64,000 nucleotides of DNA, from contig JAHDHH010000006.1 in NCBI GenBank assembly GCA_020631405.1, positions 1 to 64,000 on the forward strand, read 5' to 3'. The notes beneath the pieces were generated by a model. The model did not search any database. It was not told the DNA's origin and saw only the letters and a program-made list of their open reading frames with translations. The position numbers were made by a program, and so were the translations under genes. Source of the stretch: Saprospiraceae bacterium (GTDB lineage: Bacteria; Bacteroidota; Bacteroidia; Chitinophagales; Saprospiraceae). This document shows, piece after piece, positions 33,201 through 42,300 of this stretch. Positions within the stretch are counted from its first letter, which is position 1, and every line of letters starts with the position of its first letter.

Positions 33201-35703
33201 AGATATGACCACATATACTATATCTTTTTCAAGTGATGCAACGGTAAGTTCATCTGCTGGTACCATAAGCGGGAATCAAGTAATAGACATTCCAGAGGGC
33301 ACCGATGTAACTGTTACAGCTACTTTAGGCTCATGCACTACTACGATGGATGTTATGGCTCCTGATTGCAATTGTCCAACAGTGAACCCACCTACTAACC
33401 CTAGTAATCCTGATATTTGTGATGGTGATGCAATCCCAGAATTAAGCGTGTCAGTAGATGCTGGTTTGGAGGCTCATTGGTATGATGCAGCTACAGGTGG
33501 AAATGTATTGATCGCGAATAATACAGCCTATACACCTTCGGGTCCTTTAATGGCAGGAATGCACAGCTATTTTGTAGAATCCTTAGATCCTAGTACGACA
33601 TGTTCGAGTGCTACAAGAACTGAGGTTATATTAACAATAAATGAAACACCAAGTCTAAGCCCGACAGCTACTTCACCTATTTGTGAAGGAGACGCATTTA
33701 ATTTAATGGCCATGCAGTCTGGGGGAGTTGGTCCTTTTACATATACATGGACAGGACCCAATACATTTACTTCTACTGATCAAGATCCAGCACTATTTGA
33801 TGCGGATGCATCTAGCATGGCTGGAGATTACTTTGTTACAGTTACTGATGGAAATGGTTGTTCAGCTGAGGGTACAGTTAACGTAAACATAGATCCTACA
33901 CCAAGTTTAACCATAGGGAATATTGATTGTTCTGCTGATCAGTCATCATACAGCGTAGCATTTACTTCAGATGGTACGGTTACTGCCACAGAAGGAGTAG
34001 TTGGCGCAACTTCCATTACAGATATCCCTGCTGGAACAAATGTTACTATAACAGCAACCAGTGGAGACTGTAACACAGTAATGGAAATTACAGCGCCAGA
34101 TTGTAGTTGTCCGACCGTGGATCCTCCAACAGACCCAGTTGCTAGTGATATTTGCTATGGAGATGACATACCTACCCTTTCTGTAACGGCAGCAGCTGGA
34201 ATGGAGGTTGATTGGTATGCAGATGCTACTGGTGGAACTGCTTTATTAACAAACAGCACAAGTTTTACTCCTTCAGGACCATTAAGTCCAGGAGCCTACA
34301 GTTATTATGCTGAATCAAGAGATGCGGCATCCACTTGTGTTAGTGCTGTGAGATTAGAAGTAAGCTTTACCATTTTTGAAGCGCCAGTTTTGGTACCAAG
34401 TTATACAGAACCAGTATGTAGTGGTGAGACTATATTTTTATTTGCCAATGTTGGTTCCGGTACCTCACCATTCGATATCTCATGGACAGGCCCGAATGGT
34501 TTTACGGCTTCAGAGGCTGATCCCACAATAGAGAACTCGACTACTGCAGCAGGTGGAGATTATACCGTTTCTGTAATTGATGCAAATGGTTGTCAGCATA
34601 GCGCAGTGTTGAGCGTTACTGTGACACAATCGCCAGCATTGACCATAGATAATGTTGCATGTGCTCCAGACTTAATGAGTTATACAGTCGAGTTTACAAG
34701 TGATGACCCAGTAACGGCGACCGTAGGGGATGTAGGTGATGGAGTAATAACAAATATTCCTTTAGGTCAAGATATAACTGTTACGGCCGAAGTATCTCCA
34801 TGCTCGATATCTTTTGATGTCATGGCGCCTGAGTGCACATGCCCTATGATTTTTGCGCCAACTGCAAGCGACCCAGTAGAGATCTGCGATGGAGATGATA
34901 TCCCGACAATCTCTGCTTCCACGGATGCTAATTTTGTGATTGATTGGTATGATGCAAGCATGGGAGGAAATTTATTATTAGCTGATAGCGATACTTATAC
35001 ACCTGCAGGACCATTTGCAGTTGGATCTTATACATATTACGCGGAGGCAAGAGAAGTGGTTAGCAATTGTACAAGTGCGATGCGAACTGAAGTTGAAATA
35101 ATTGTACATCCTAATCCTGTGGTAACCGCATTTAGTAATTCTCCTGTGTGTGAAGGCGGAGAAATAGAACTTAGTGCAAGTGCTTTAGGGGGACCAAGTC
35201 CATTTGTATTTGCTTGGACAGGACCTGATGCGTTCACATCTGATCAACAAGAGTCTGTTATCAGTGGAATTGGATTAAATAATGCAGGAACATATAATGT
35301 AGTGTTTACAGATGGGAATGGCTGTGTTGACAATTCAGATGTTGAAGTAGAAATTTCCCCTGCTCCAACACATCCCGACATTACAGGTATTTGTAATAAC
35401 AATAATACACCTTTTGTTTCGACCGATGACTACGTAGAATTTGAAGTTAATCCAGGTGGGCCAACAGGTGGAAGCTATACCTTATCAATAAGTAATGGAA
35501 CCATTTCGCCAAGTGTAGGTACTTATGGAGTTCCACTTAATGTAAGATTAGAAAATAATTCTGCTGGATCAGGTACTCGGATTGTGACTATTGCATCCAA
35601 CCAAGGACCTGAGTGTTTGACAAGTTTTACTTTGACCATTCCATCCGTTTGTTCAGAGGATTGTCCACAAGGTTGTTATGAAATAGAAATTATAAGAGAT
35701 TAA
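27253..35703 (+). CDS. Giant secreted protein, expanded paralogue of giant gene 1
   Basis: 2816 residues. The N-terminal ~42 residues include a basic head and a hydrophobic helix (LGLSIILIILSFNHSFA), an unusually long but plausible signal peptide. Domain order is the same as in the gene at 20109: DUF7948-type domain (~60-270), SBBP propeller (~270-790), PKD/Ig-like Cys-paired modules (~880-1880), three-domain cassettes (~1885-2700), and the terminal SGTYG-type module ending CSEDCPQGCYEIEIIRD. Long stretches match residue for residue (for example AGPDWEVCDNAIVQLG and MSTSLEFQLTVTNP). The extra ~510 residues are explained by two additional ~244-residue cassettes. The protein is probably exported and adhesive. 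No recognised T9SS domain. Own terminator; the leader has a start-proximal stem. Confidence 0.85.
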   Translation: MRPQATTFPTRATRSQAILKLSKKLGLSIILIILSFNHSFAHFSDESDPNVNHLADYASVIKKYNEDLRFVQNQGQYNHPYKYVLTNNMLNLGFDDKQIMHWVVDTNKEQGFAWSMKFEDSNSLQFQGLGQDEKFNETILRGQNQYQTLGYKEMWSKDVYDGIDLRYYSRGEGLVEFDLLVNPQSDPGKISYTLEGIEKVSIAQDGRLQMQTPFGDLFGGKPYVYQIINGKEIEVESKYKIEDGSIGFSLGSYDINEILVIDPIALDWSTFINQDPSLSTPRDMKVTTDGVYVLGTVSGSTSSFPVSPGVFSQLGDDATNNSYLAKFDVSGNLLWSTTFGGDGLDNAAEIEVDANGNVTAVGTTQSSNFPVTPGAFQTAPGAMPGHAFAISFDTNGQLNWSTYIAGSGSDGSPKLEIVGGSTVIALPTTSMDLPTSAGAFQSVNNGFTDQYIISLDNADGSSQWSTYFGGTNFENSTRNMVSDGTNIYFGFETSSTDMFTSANAYQSVANGGGSDAGIVGFDVATGNLVFSTYVGGDGVESLVDLEMDGNTIIVGGYTSSMTGLANPSAPDPTLDGQVDGFIGKLNIDGSAQWVTYVGGDEMGARDYVVDIEVDNGDIYFLYQAGVLFPTTPGAFQEIAPLESAGNAVVGKVAPDGVFQWATFYSGEGNFTEAVELEADNGLVYVATRAEGIESMVTTNDAVQDQNLSPNNGESIIGIFTSDGNLCYSSFWGGPGNDYPTDIEPYGGDLYYFGRGDNSTGVTQGAYLDDNGSEITSVLTKFTVAPNYSPNTITSPMSQTTCQFGLAQIIDASTVEIDQSNLPVISYGGMTVTHPPIEAMYLWQESESPTGPWTDLAYGILEDFLPFVGGVDMYYRRQVIDGCSGIVLNVSDVAAVLVNANTAPDVDAGGAYYTCPNISVDIGGAPTADGEAPPFTYTWDMAGSLNDASSPNPTATVPISTIFTLTVTDQNGCSQIDQSVVTVVQADAGPDVGACEGTAVRIGTAAIPGLAGASYTWSPTAGLDDPNIAMPLANPASPTTYTLTLEIPLAAGGVCSTTDDVLVTPVASPGVDFAGPDQTICFPATATIGTNAPGYTYQWAPGNYLTSSNTGTTTFDYGDQMPEPNPFSYVLRAESNGCTFYDDITMTVLWAEGGDDVCGPRYIGGWDHGDLNPTYTWTKVSGGTSDFIGPTDTPFTTVSSSGTGTTGYQIDVSKNGVTCTDNVLVPPCGCVVNFSWNEPIGCPKLFPPNDTLKITASAANLASSNPNDFDYLWSPSMGTDGVLDNRTLNVITTGAMTYTVDIISQIDGSVICSGSIYINDPAWSPPNFVAQDHFACPGDAVSLGESNIPGYSYEWVGPDSFMSTESNPSVTPPGVGTFNYIVLVEDVASGCITRDTATVMVQSLGANAGPDWEVCDNAIVQLGTPDPSGGLYTYQWAPAAPWQNGTDANSAQPEVLMSTSLEFQLTVTNPNTGCQELDTAMVNVMPDLEIGDAPDITFCEGGDPIEIGPMPLPNVSYTWSPAAGLSCTDCANPLANPSTTTTYTVTGVFPGCPNQDTDQVTVTVPDHSFSLMGPVGFCPSSGGVSIGDDVPVGTSYAWSPATDLSCTDCQNPMALGNTETSYTVTVTFADGCTDEASIDVVPTANPNAGSDKSTCVNEPTTIGDAGNTGMISWSPSTGLSCTNCPNPSFDPPAGGTYNFTISITEGGCTNTDEVSVTVNEYIPPTQSPQAVCQGGCTELSVPFESGKTYAWAPSTGLSNPTSNVTIACPAVTTEYSLLIVDAITGCFASSPVVVTVADTPAPEAILADQEFCAGDPATPIPLTVNPAAGNYTYVWSPNTYLSNPFIQQPEVFPVGDITYFVTVTDNDNGCSSVAQTTIDVVECSSQSCTMSVTAGGSSPICAGDELSLTAAVTNGADPLMISWTGPDGFSSTEQNPVIMMATQLMSGDYTVSVIDADGCMAESTVNISVGAVPTLSIDNVECSADMTTYTISFSSDATVSSSAGTISGNQVIDIPEGTDVTVTATLGSCTTTMDVMAPDCNCPTVNPPTNPSNPDICDGDAIPELSVSVDAGLEAHWYDAATGGNVLIANNTAYTPSGPLMAGMHSYFVESLDPSTTCSSATRTEVILTINETPSLSPTATSPICEGDAFNLMAMQSGGVGPFTYTWTGPNTFTSTDQDPALFDADASSMAGDYFVTVTDGNGCSAEGTVNVNIDPTPSLTIGNIDCSADQSSYSVAFTSDGTVTATEGVVGATSITDIPAGTNVTITATSGDCNTVMEITAPDCSCPTVDPPTDPVASDICYGDDIPTLSVTAAAGMEVDWYADATGGTALLTNSTSFTPSGPLSPGAYSYYAESRDAASTCVSAVRLEVSFTIFEAPVLVPSYTEPVCSGETIFLFANVGSGTSPFDISWTGPNGFTASEADPTIENSTTAAGGDYTVSVIDANGCQHSAVLSVTVTQSPALTIDNVACAPDLMSYTVEFTSDDPVTATVGDVGDGVITNIPLGQDITVTAEVSPCSISFDVMAPECTCPMIFAPTASDPVEICDGDDIPTISASTDANFVIDWYDASMGGNLLLADSDTYTPAGPFAVGSYTYYAEAREVVSNCTSAMRTEVEIIVHPNPVVTAFSNSPVCEGGEIELSASALGGPSPFVFAWTGPDAFTSDQQESVISGIGLNNAGTYNVVFTDGNGCVDNSDVEVEISPAPTHPDITGICNNNNTPFVSTDDYVEFEVNPGGPTGGSYTLSISNGTISPSVGTYGVPLNVRLENNSAGSGTRIVTIASNQGPECLTSFTLTIPSVCSEDCPQGCYEIEIIRD
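32905..35360 (+). repeat. Three-domain cassettes, three full copies plus partial
   Basis: Equivalent Cys codons in the opening (I/V)C-x-G-(D/E) motif lie at about 32950, 33682, 34417 and 35148, giving a period of 731-735 bp. Each copy has the order Ig-like / SIDNVxCSxD-type domain / ICxGDxIPxLS Ig-like domain with (D/H)WY-x-A-x-x-G-G. The copies are clearly diverged, so the expansion is not very recent. Confidence 0.8.
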
Positions 35704-35728
35704 AAATATTATCAAAAAGTATTAAGAG

Positions 35729-35756
35729 AGGATTGCACTTTTTGCAATCCTTTTTT
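35729..35756 (+). terminator. Intrinsic terminator of giant gene 2
   Basis: Stem AGGATTGCA / TGCAATCCT with a T-rich loop and a six-T run, 25 bp after the stop codon. Confidence 0.85.
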
Positions 35757-36154
35757 ATTATATATATACATTCTATTAATTAGAATTATTAAACAATTCT
35801 GAGAGAAGCAAAATATGCACAAAGCTAAGGATTTAAAGAATCTATAACCGGGTGAAGTGGAATAGTCTACTGAAATTTAAAAAGTCCAACAATGCATACT
35901 CAATGTTTTATTCTGGTTATTTACTTATTTGATTGGAGGACAAAGCACTTTACCCATAGTTTCAATTAGTGCGAAAACTACCCTTATTTCATGATATTTT
36001 TACTTTTTGCGAAAACTCACCATTTATAGTGTCAAAGACCACTTAAAATTTCAAAAAATTTGAGTTTTTCAATTAGATCTAAGCGATAAATTTGAAACTA
36101 AATTAATGTGAATTAACACGATACATATTTAAAAAAATATATTTGAGATTCATT

Positions 36155-36182
36155 ATCATATTATGAATATTTGTAATATATT
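36155..36182. promoter_or_regulatory. 28-bp inverted repeat, putative operator (site 3)
   Basis: ATCATATTA - N10 - TAATATATT. One base in each arm departs from the perfect copies; spacer length is identical, and the spacer TGAATATTTG resembles TAAATATTTG of site 4. It sits just upstream of the promoter at 36188. Confidence 0.6.
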
Positions 36183-36187
36183 TGTTG

Positions 36188-36218
36188 TTGAAGTAGAGTT
36201 AACTAAACTCTATTTTGC
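36188..36218 (+). promoter_or_regulatory. Putative promoter of giant gene 3
   Basis: TTG (36188-36190), a 20-bp spacer, then TATTTTGC (36211-36218), close to the Bacteroidota TTTG/TAnnTTTG consensus. This implies a leader of ~135 nt containing the hairpin at 36239. Confidence 0.45.
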
Positions 36219-36238
36219 TATATCCCTTTAGCAGTAAT

Positions 36239-36254
36239 CACCTAATCCTAGGTG
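36239..36254 (+). promoter_or_regulatory. Leader hairpin CACCTA/TAGGTG
   Basis: Six-base-pair stem with loop ATCC inside the conserved segment CAGTAATCACCTAATCC. The same hairpin with loop ATTC occurs at 48988-49003 in the leader of the paralogue. It may be an RNA element or protein site in the leader; no T-run follows, so it is not a terminator. Confidence 0.55.
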
Positions 36255-36358
36255 TGTAATTATTCAAACAAGTAAATGTGGTCTTTTCAGACCTTAAAAT
36301 ATACCCGATTCTGGCTATGCTAGAATCTTTAACTCTTTTTTGAACATAACTCAGTACA

Positions 36359-39300
36359 ATGAAATCTATTGCTAAAAGAACTCATTTCATGGTAAATTAT
36401 TTAGATATTCTAATCAAATCCGCGTTGATTTTGGTTTTAAGTTTATCTTTTAATTTTCAAATTTCAGCCCAACAACCAGGAGGTTGTATGCTAGATACAG
36501 GGGACTCTAACCCTCCTGGAATACTAGATTGCATAAATAGATTAGGATGGTGTTTAGAGCCATCACTAAACTTTTGTAATAATGTCAAACATACTTATGA
36601 CGTTGCACCTGGCCCACCTCCAACAACAGGTATGGTTGCTAATGAATGTGCAACTGGATATATTATGTGGCTTGCAGAATACGCAGGTTTTGGTCATGGT
36701 CAATGGACTGAAGATGAAATGCAACAGGCGATATGGGCCATTCAGGATCCAGTAAATTATCCAGCTCCAACTACTCCTATCCAGGATTTGGTAAATGAGG
36801 CTGAAAACTACTGCAATTCTGGTGGATGTTCGCCTAGTTTAGTTTCAAGTGAGATTTATGATACAGGAACCTGCTCGACAGTGAGGTATGAAATAAACAG
36901 CTGTTCTCCTTATTTAGTGGCACCAAACAGTAATAGTTATATATGTACAGAAAATTCATTTTCGCCAGTTCCAAATTTTAGTGGCGTAAACTTACAGGGC
37001 ACTAATTATTTAGTAAATAATACGGGAACAACTACATATTACGTCTGTCAAGATATTCAAGGTTGTGTTGATCAATTTGCACTTTGTTTGTATGAAATGG
37101 ATGTAATCGGGACAAGTATTTGGGTTTGGAATGATCAAGACCCAAATGATCCTGATGTTCCTGGATGTCAATATATTGGTGGTTTGCCAGATCCAGCACC
37201 GTGTACAAATTATATGCCTACACAAACTTGTGATCCAATGGAGCATGTAATAATGTCTCCTTCACCGATTTGTGTAGTTGAAGGAGAAGACACTGAGTTT
37301 TGTTTCAGTTATCTAATTAATAATGTACCTAATGCTTGTGATAATAGCTTCACGGGTGCTTGTAGTTATAACTCATTTGGAAATCCATATGGTTTTACTG
37401 TAGAGGTCTTGAACAATCCGAATGTAACTTTTGTGTCAGGAACAATTTCAACATCTTCGGCAGGAATCACTATCATAGATGGTATTTTGGAGAACCCAAA
37501 TGGTTCCTTAGTAACTGGAATTTCATCATCTGGTATAGATGGTTTTACTTCAGTTGGTGGCAATAATGGAGACTATGTTTTTGATGTATGTATTACTGTA
37601 AATAGTACAGCAACAGCAGAGCTTACAAATCAAACTATAGAACCAACAAATCCAATTTTAGAATATTTTAGTGACGGTCCAAGTCCTTTGATCACAGAAT
37701 ACACAAACTTCTGTGAACCAGTCATTGGAGAAAATATTGACCTTCAAACTAAACCTCCGACTTGTAATTTAGCAGATGCAGGTTTGACAAATATTGGATG
37801 TGTTGATCAAGGTACTGATAATGTTACAACAGATGATGAAATAGTATTTGATCTTGATCCTACAGGAATTGGTTTGAGTAGCATGGGCTATCTAGTAAGT
37901 TCAAGTAGTGGAACTCTAACACCTACGAGTGGTACCTATGGAGCACCTACAGCCTTTCAGTTAGGCATGGGTAGTGCAGGCATGGGTGATGTAACAATCA
38001 CAATTACGGACATTGAAGATATGAATTGTACACTTGATGTAGTAATAACTGATCCAGGCACTTGTAGTAATGCGATGTGCAATTTAACACCTACTGTTAC
38101 AAATATAAGCTGTAATGATAATGGAAGTGCCACAGATGCGACTGATGATAAGATATTATTTGATCTAGAAGTTACGGGTGCTACAGGTAGTTATGGAGTA
38201 AGTACGAGTAACGGTATGGGTATAACACCGACTTCAGGGAACTATGGTAATGTAGTTAGTTATGAGATTGCGAGCGGGAGCGCAGGCGGAGGAGATATCA
38301 CCATAACGATCACAGATGGAACAGATATGACATGCACGACGACTGTACTAGTGAATGATCCAGGCAGTTGTAGCAGCGGCGGAGGCTGTATGATTAGTCC
38401 ACCTAATGGTACGGTGACCTGTGATAATAATGGAACGCCTACTGATCCGAGTGATGATAAGATAGTATATACGATTAATTTAATGGGTAGTGGAGTTAGT
38501 GGTAGCTATACGGTGAATACCTCAGCTGGACCCTTGACCCCAAATGTTGGTAATTATAATAGTACGATGATGTTTATGCTACCAGCGGGTAGTGCAGGGT
38601 TTACGGGAGACTTTACGATTACGTTTACAGATTCGAATGATCCTAGCTGTACAGCGTCAGTAGGTCTTAGTGATCCAGGTACGTGTAGTAATGGCAATCA
38701 ATGTGCGATTACAGATGATGGTTTGCGAATGATTATGTGTAATGATGGAGGTACCCCAGATGATGATAGTGATGATTATGTAACGTTTGTATTGGAGCCT
38801 ACAGCAAGTAATGCAAGTGCTGGCTACAATCTAGTGGTATCAGGGACTACGGTTAGCCCGACAAGTGGTACTTATGGAGTTGGCACGACGTTCACTTTAC
38901 CAGCAGGAAGTGTAGCAGGAGCGAGTAGCTATAGCTACACGATTACAGATTCGGTTGATCCAAATTGTACTTTAAATGGTAGTTTCAATACCCCCGTTTG
39001 TGATACAGACACTAAATGTGATATTAGTGCAGATGTATCGATGATTGTATGTAATGATAATGGCACGGATAGTGATCCATCGGATGATTATTTGACGATG
39101 GTATTAAATACACAGGGTTCAGCTAACTTAATAGGCGCGGCGTACACAGTTACGGTAAGTAGTGGGACAGTAAGTCCAGTATCTGGAGTAATCGGTACAG
39201 CCTTAAGTATAGAGTTGCAATCAGGTAGTGCAGGCGGTGGAGATGTAACGCTTACCGTTACTTTAGATGAGAAGAACACCTGTTTTACAACGGCTTTAGT

Positions 39301-42300
39301 TACCGATCCAGGTAGTTGTAGTGATGTACAAGAATGTAGTATAACCTCAAGTGAAATAACGAATATAAGATGTAATGATGGTGGCACGGATAGTGATCCG
39401 AGTGATGATTTCATTACGTTTGATATAGAGATATTTGGAACTAATACCGGTTCGGTTTATACGATTAGTTCAGATATAGGCACTGTTAGTCCGACAAGTG
39501 GTAGTTATGGTACAGTAGTATCAGTAACGATGCAGGCAGGCAGTGCTGGTGGCGGAGATGTGATGATCACAGCTACGGACGAAAAAGATGCTAGTTGCTT
39601 TACTACTTTATTAGTCCCTGATCCGGGAACATGTAGTAGTACAGTATGTAGTCTTAATATAGGCTTAGGCAGTATAACTTGCGATGACAATGGCACATCA
39701 GCTACAGATGATGATATCATCACTTTTGAATTGAACCCAAGTGGAACTGCATTAGGTAGTGGCTATAATGTAACAGTAAGTAGTGGTACGGTAAGCCCAA
39801 CGAGTGGCACGTATGGCAGTTCGACGGTATTTACTATGCAAGGCGGTAGTGCAGGAGCAGGAAACTTTTCAGTAATGATAGAAGATAATGCGACTAATGG
39901 ATGTGACGCTGGAGCAGATATTGCAGATCCGGGTCCATGTAGCATGAGTGATCCTTGTGTATTAACCAGCGATGGCTTACAAGATATAGTATGTAATAGT
40001 AATGGAACGGATGGCGATGCAAGTGATGATTATGTAACGTTTAGCCTAGATCCACAAGGGATGCAATTAGGCAGTGGCTATACAGTGAGTGTAAGTAGTG
40101 GTACGATTAGTCCGAATAGTGCGAGCTATGGAAGTGCGACGATTTTCACTTTACAAGATGGAAGTGCTGGAGCGGGTAGTGTTACGGTAACGATCCAAGA
40201 TAGTGGAAGTGCATCTTGTAGTTTAGCAGTGGTAGTTAATGATCCAGGCAGTTGTAGTACAGGCGAGTGTACGATAACAGGCTTGGGATTAAATGATATA
40301 CGATGTAATGATGGAGGGACGAGTGGAAACATAGCTGATGATTTCATCACGTTTAACTTAAATGTAAGTGGTACATTATTAGGCGCTAGTTACAATGTAA
40401 GTGTAAGCAGTGGAACAGTGAGTCCAACAACAGGTACCTACGGAGCAAACACAACATTCACGATGCAGGCAGGCAGTGCAGGCGGCGGTAATGTAGTTGT
40501 TACGGTAGAAGATGTAGATGGAGGATCAAGTTGTAGTTTATCGGCTACGGTAACAGATCCAGGGATCTGTTCTACAGAAGAATGTATGGTTAATTTAAAT
40601 ATAGGTGAGATTCGATGTAATGCGAATGGTACACCGACCAATGATACAGATGATTTTATCACGTTTGAGCTTAATCCAAGTGGAGCAGGATTAGGCGGAT
40701 TTTATAATGTAAGTGTAAGCAGTGGAACAGTGAGTCCAAGCAGTGGTATATATGGAGGTAGTACTTCATTTATGTTACAGATTGGAAGTTCAGGATCTGG
40801 CGATGTAACGGTACAAATTTCAGATGGAAATGATCCTGCGTGTATATCTTCAGGTACGGTAGCTGATCCAGGTCCATGCAGTACGGTATGTCCACCATTT
40901 GATCCATATGTGATATGTGATGATGGAACAGAAGAATTAACCTTAGAAGCGGATGCTGGATTGACTGATGTCATCTGGTACAATGGAGATGATGTGGAAG
41001 TAGGACGAGGAAATATCTTACTAGTAGATAATAATACTCCAGGATTAGCAGATGGATTAGAATCGTTCTATTATGTAGCAAGAGATGCCAATGGCTGTGA
41101 AGGATTAGTATGTTGTCCAATATTTGTAGAGACGGAAGTATGTTGTGATTTAATAGCTGACGGCTTTGAAGGCGAGTGTAATAACAACGGAAGTACTACA
41201 GATGCTCAAGATGATTACTTTACGATTACGATTAGTGCGAGCAATGCTGCAAACCCAAGTGGTACGTATGATGTGTATTACAATGGGAATTTAATAGGTA
41301 CGTCTAATTATGGGCAGAATATAACTTTAGGGAGCTTTCCTAATACGTATTTTATAGCAGATGGTACGACGAGTTACAGTTTAGTTGTTCAAGATAGCGA
41401 CAATCCAAGTACATGTAGCTATACGTATCTAAGTGCTCCAGTAGAACCATGTTCAAATTGTAATATTATACCAGAGGCCATCCCATATGAGTGTAACGAT
41501 AATGGTACACCATTAGACCCGAGTGATGATTATGTATTAATCGAGGTTAGTGCGGACAATGCAGGAGCGGGTGTATCAGATATGTATGCGGTATATTATA
41601 ATGGGACGGTATTGGGCATGATGACCTATAATCTAGATATCGAGATAGGGAATAATATTCCTCGACCATTTGTGGCGGATGGAGTATCGACCTATACTTT
41701 AGTCTATAGAGATGTAGATGATCCGGCTTGTATGACAGAATTAGTAGTTGGACCATTTGATCCATGTTCAGATGATTGTGAGGTAACGATAGATGCGAGT
41801 GTTAGCGATTGTTTTGATAATGGAACGCTTACAGATGCGAGTGATGATTACTTTACTATTACTTTAGATGCGAATGTGCTGAATGGAGGTGCTGGAGCCG
41901 GATTTGAAGTAGTTATAGGAGCAGACTTAGCGACTGGATTAGGTGGGACGGTACTAGCGACAGGAACGTATGGTACACCGATAACAGTTGGAGATAATAG
42001 TACACCACCGTTTGTACCGGATGGTGTTACAGATTATCATATCATAGTAAGAAATACTGCCAATGACTGTTTCAGTCATGTAGAATTAGGACCAGTGGAC
42101 CCATGTGCATTAATTACACATGAAAAAGATATAACGAGTGTGACTGCAACAAATGTAGGAAACAACTACAATGTAGTTTACAGCATAACAGTGAGTAACA
42201 TAGGAGGCAGTACAGGAACTTATGGTTTAGTAGATACTCCAGATTTTGATAATGATATCATTATTAATAGTGCAAGTTTCTCATCATTTCATGGTCTTTC

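Larger units (their letters stand above)
35757..36358. other. Intergenic region and leader of giant gene 3
   Basis: Six hundred bases without a gene. The middle contains GCGAAAACT twice (35971 and 36009), with no further structure that I can interpret. From 36155 on it holds the inverted repeat, a promoter and a leader hairpin (listed separately). The last 30 bases (TTTTTTGAACATAACT..GTACAATG) are almost identical to those before the gene at 49099. Confidence 0.65.

Noticed and set aside
35971-36017. GCGAAAACT twice, 38 bp apart, in the 600-bp intergenic region
   Set aside because: Only nine bases repeat, with no symmetry, no third copy and no relation to the promoter.
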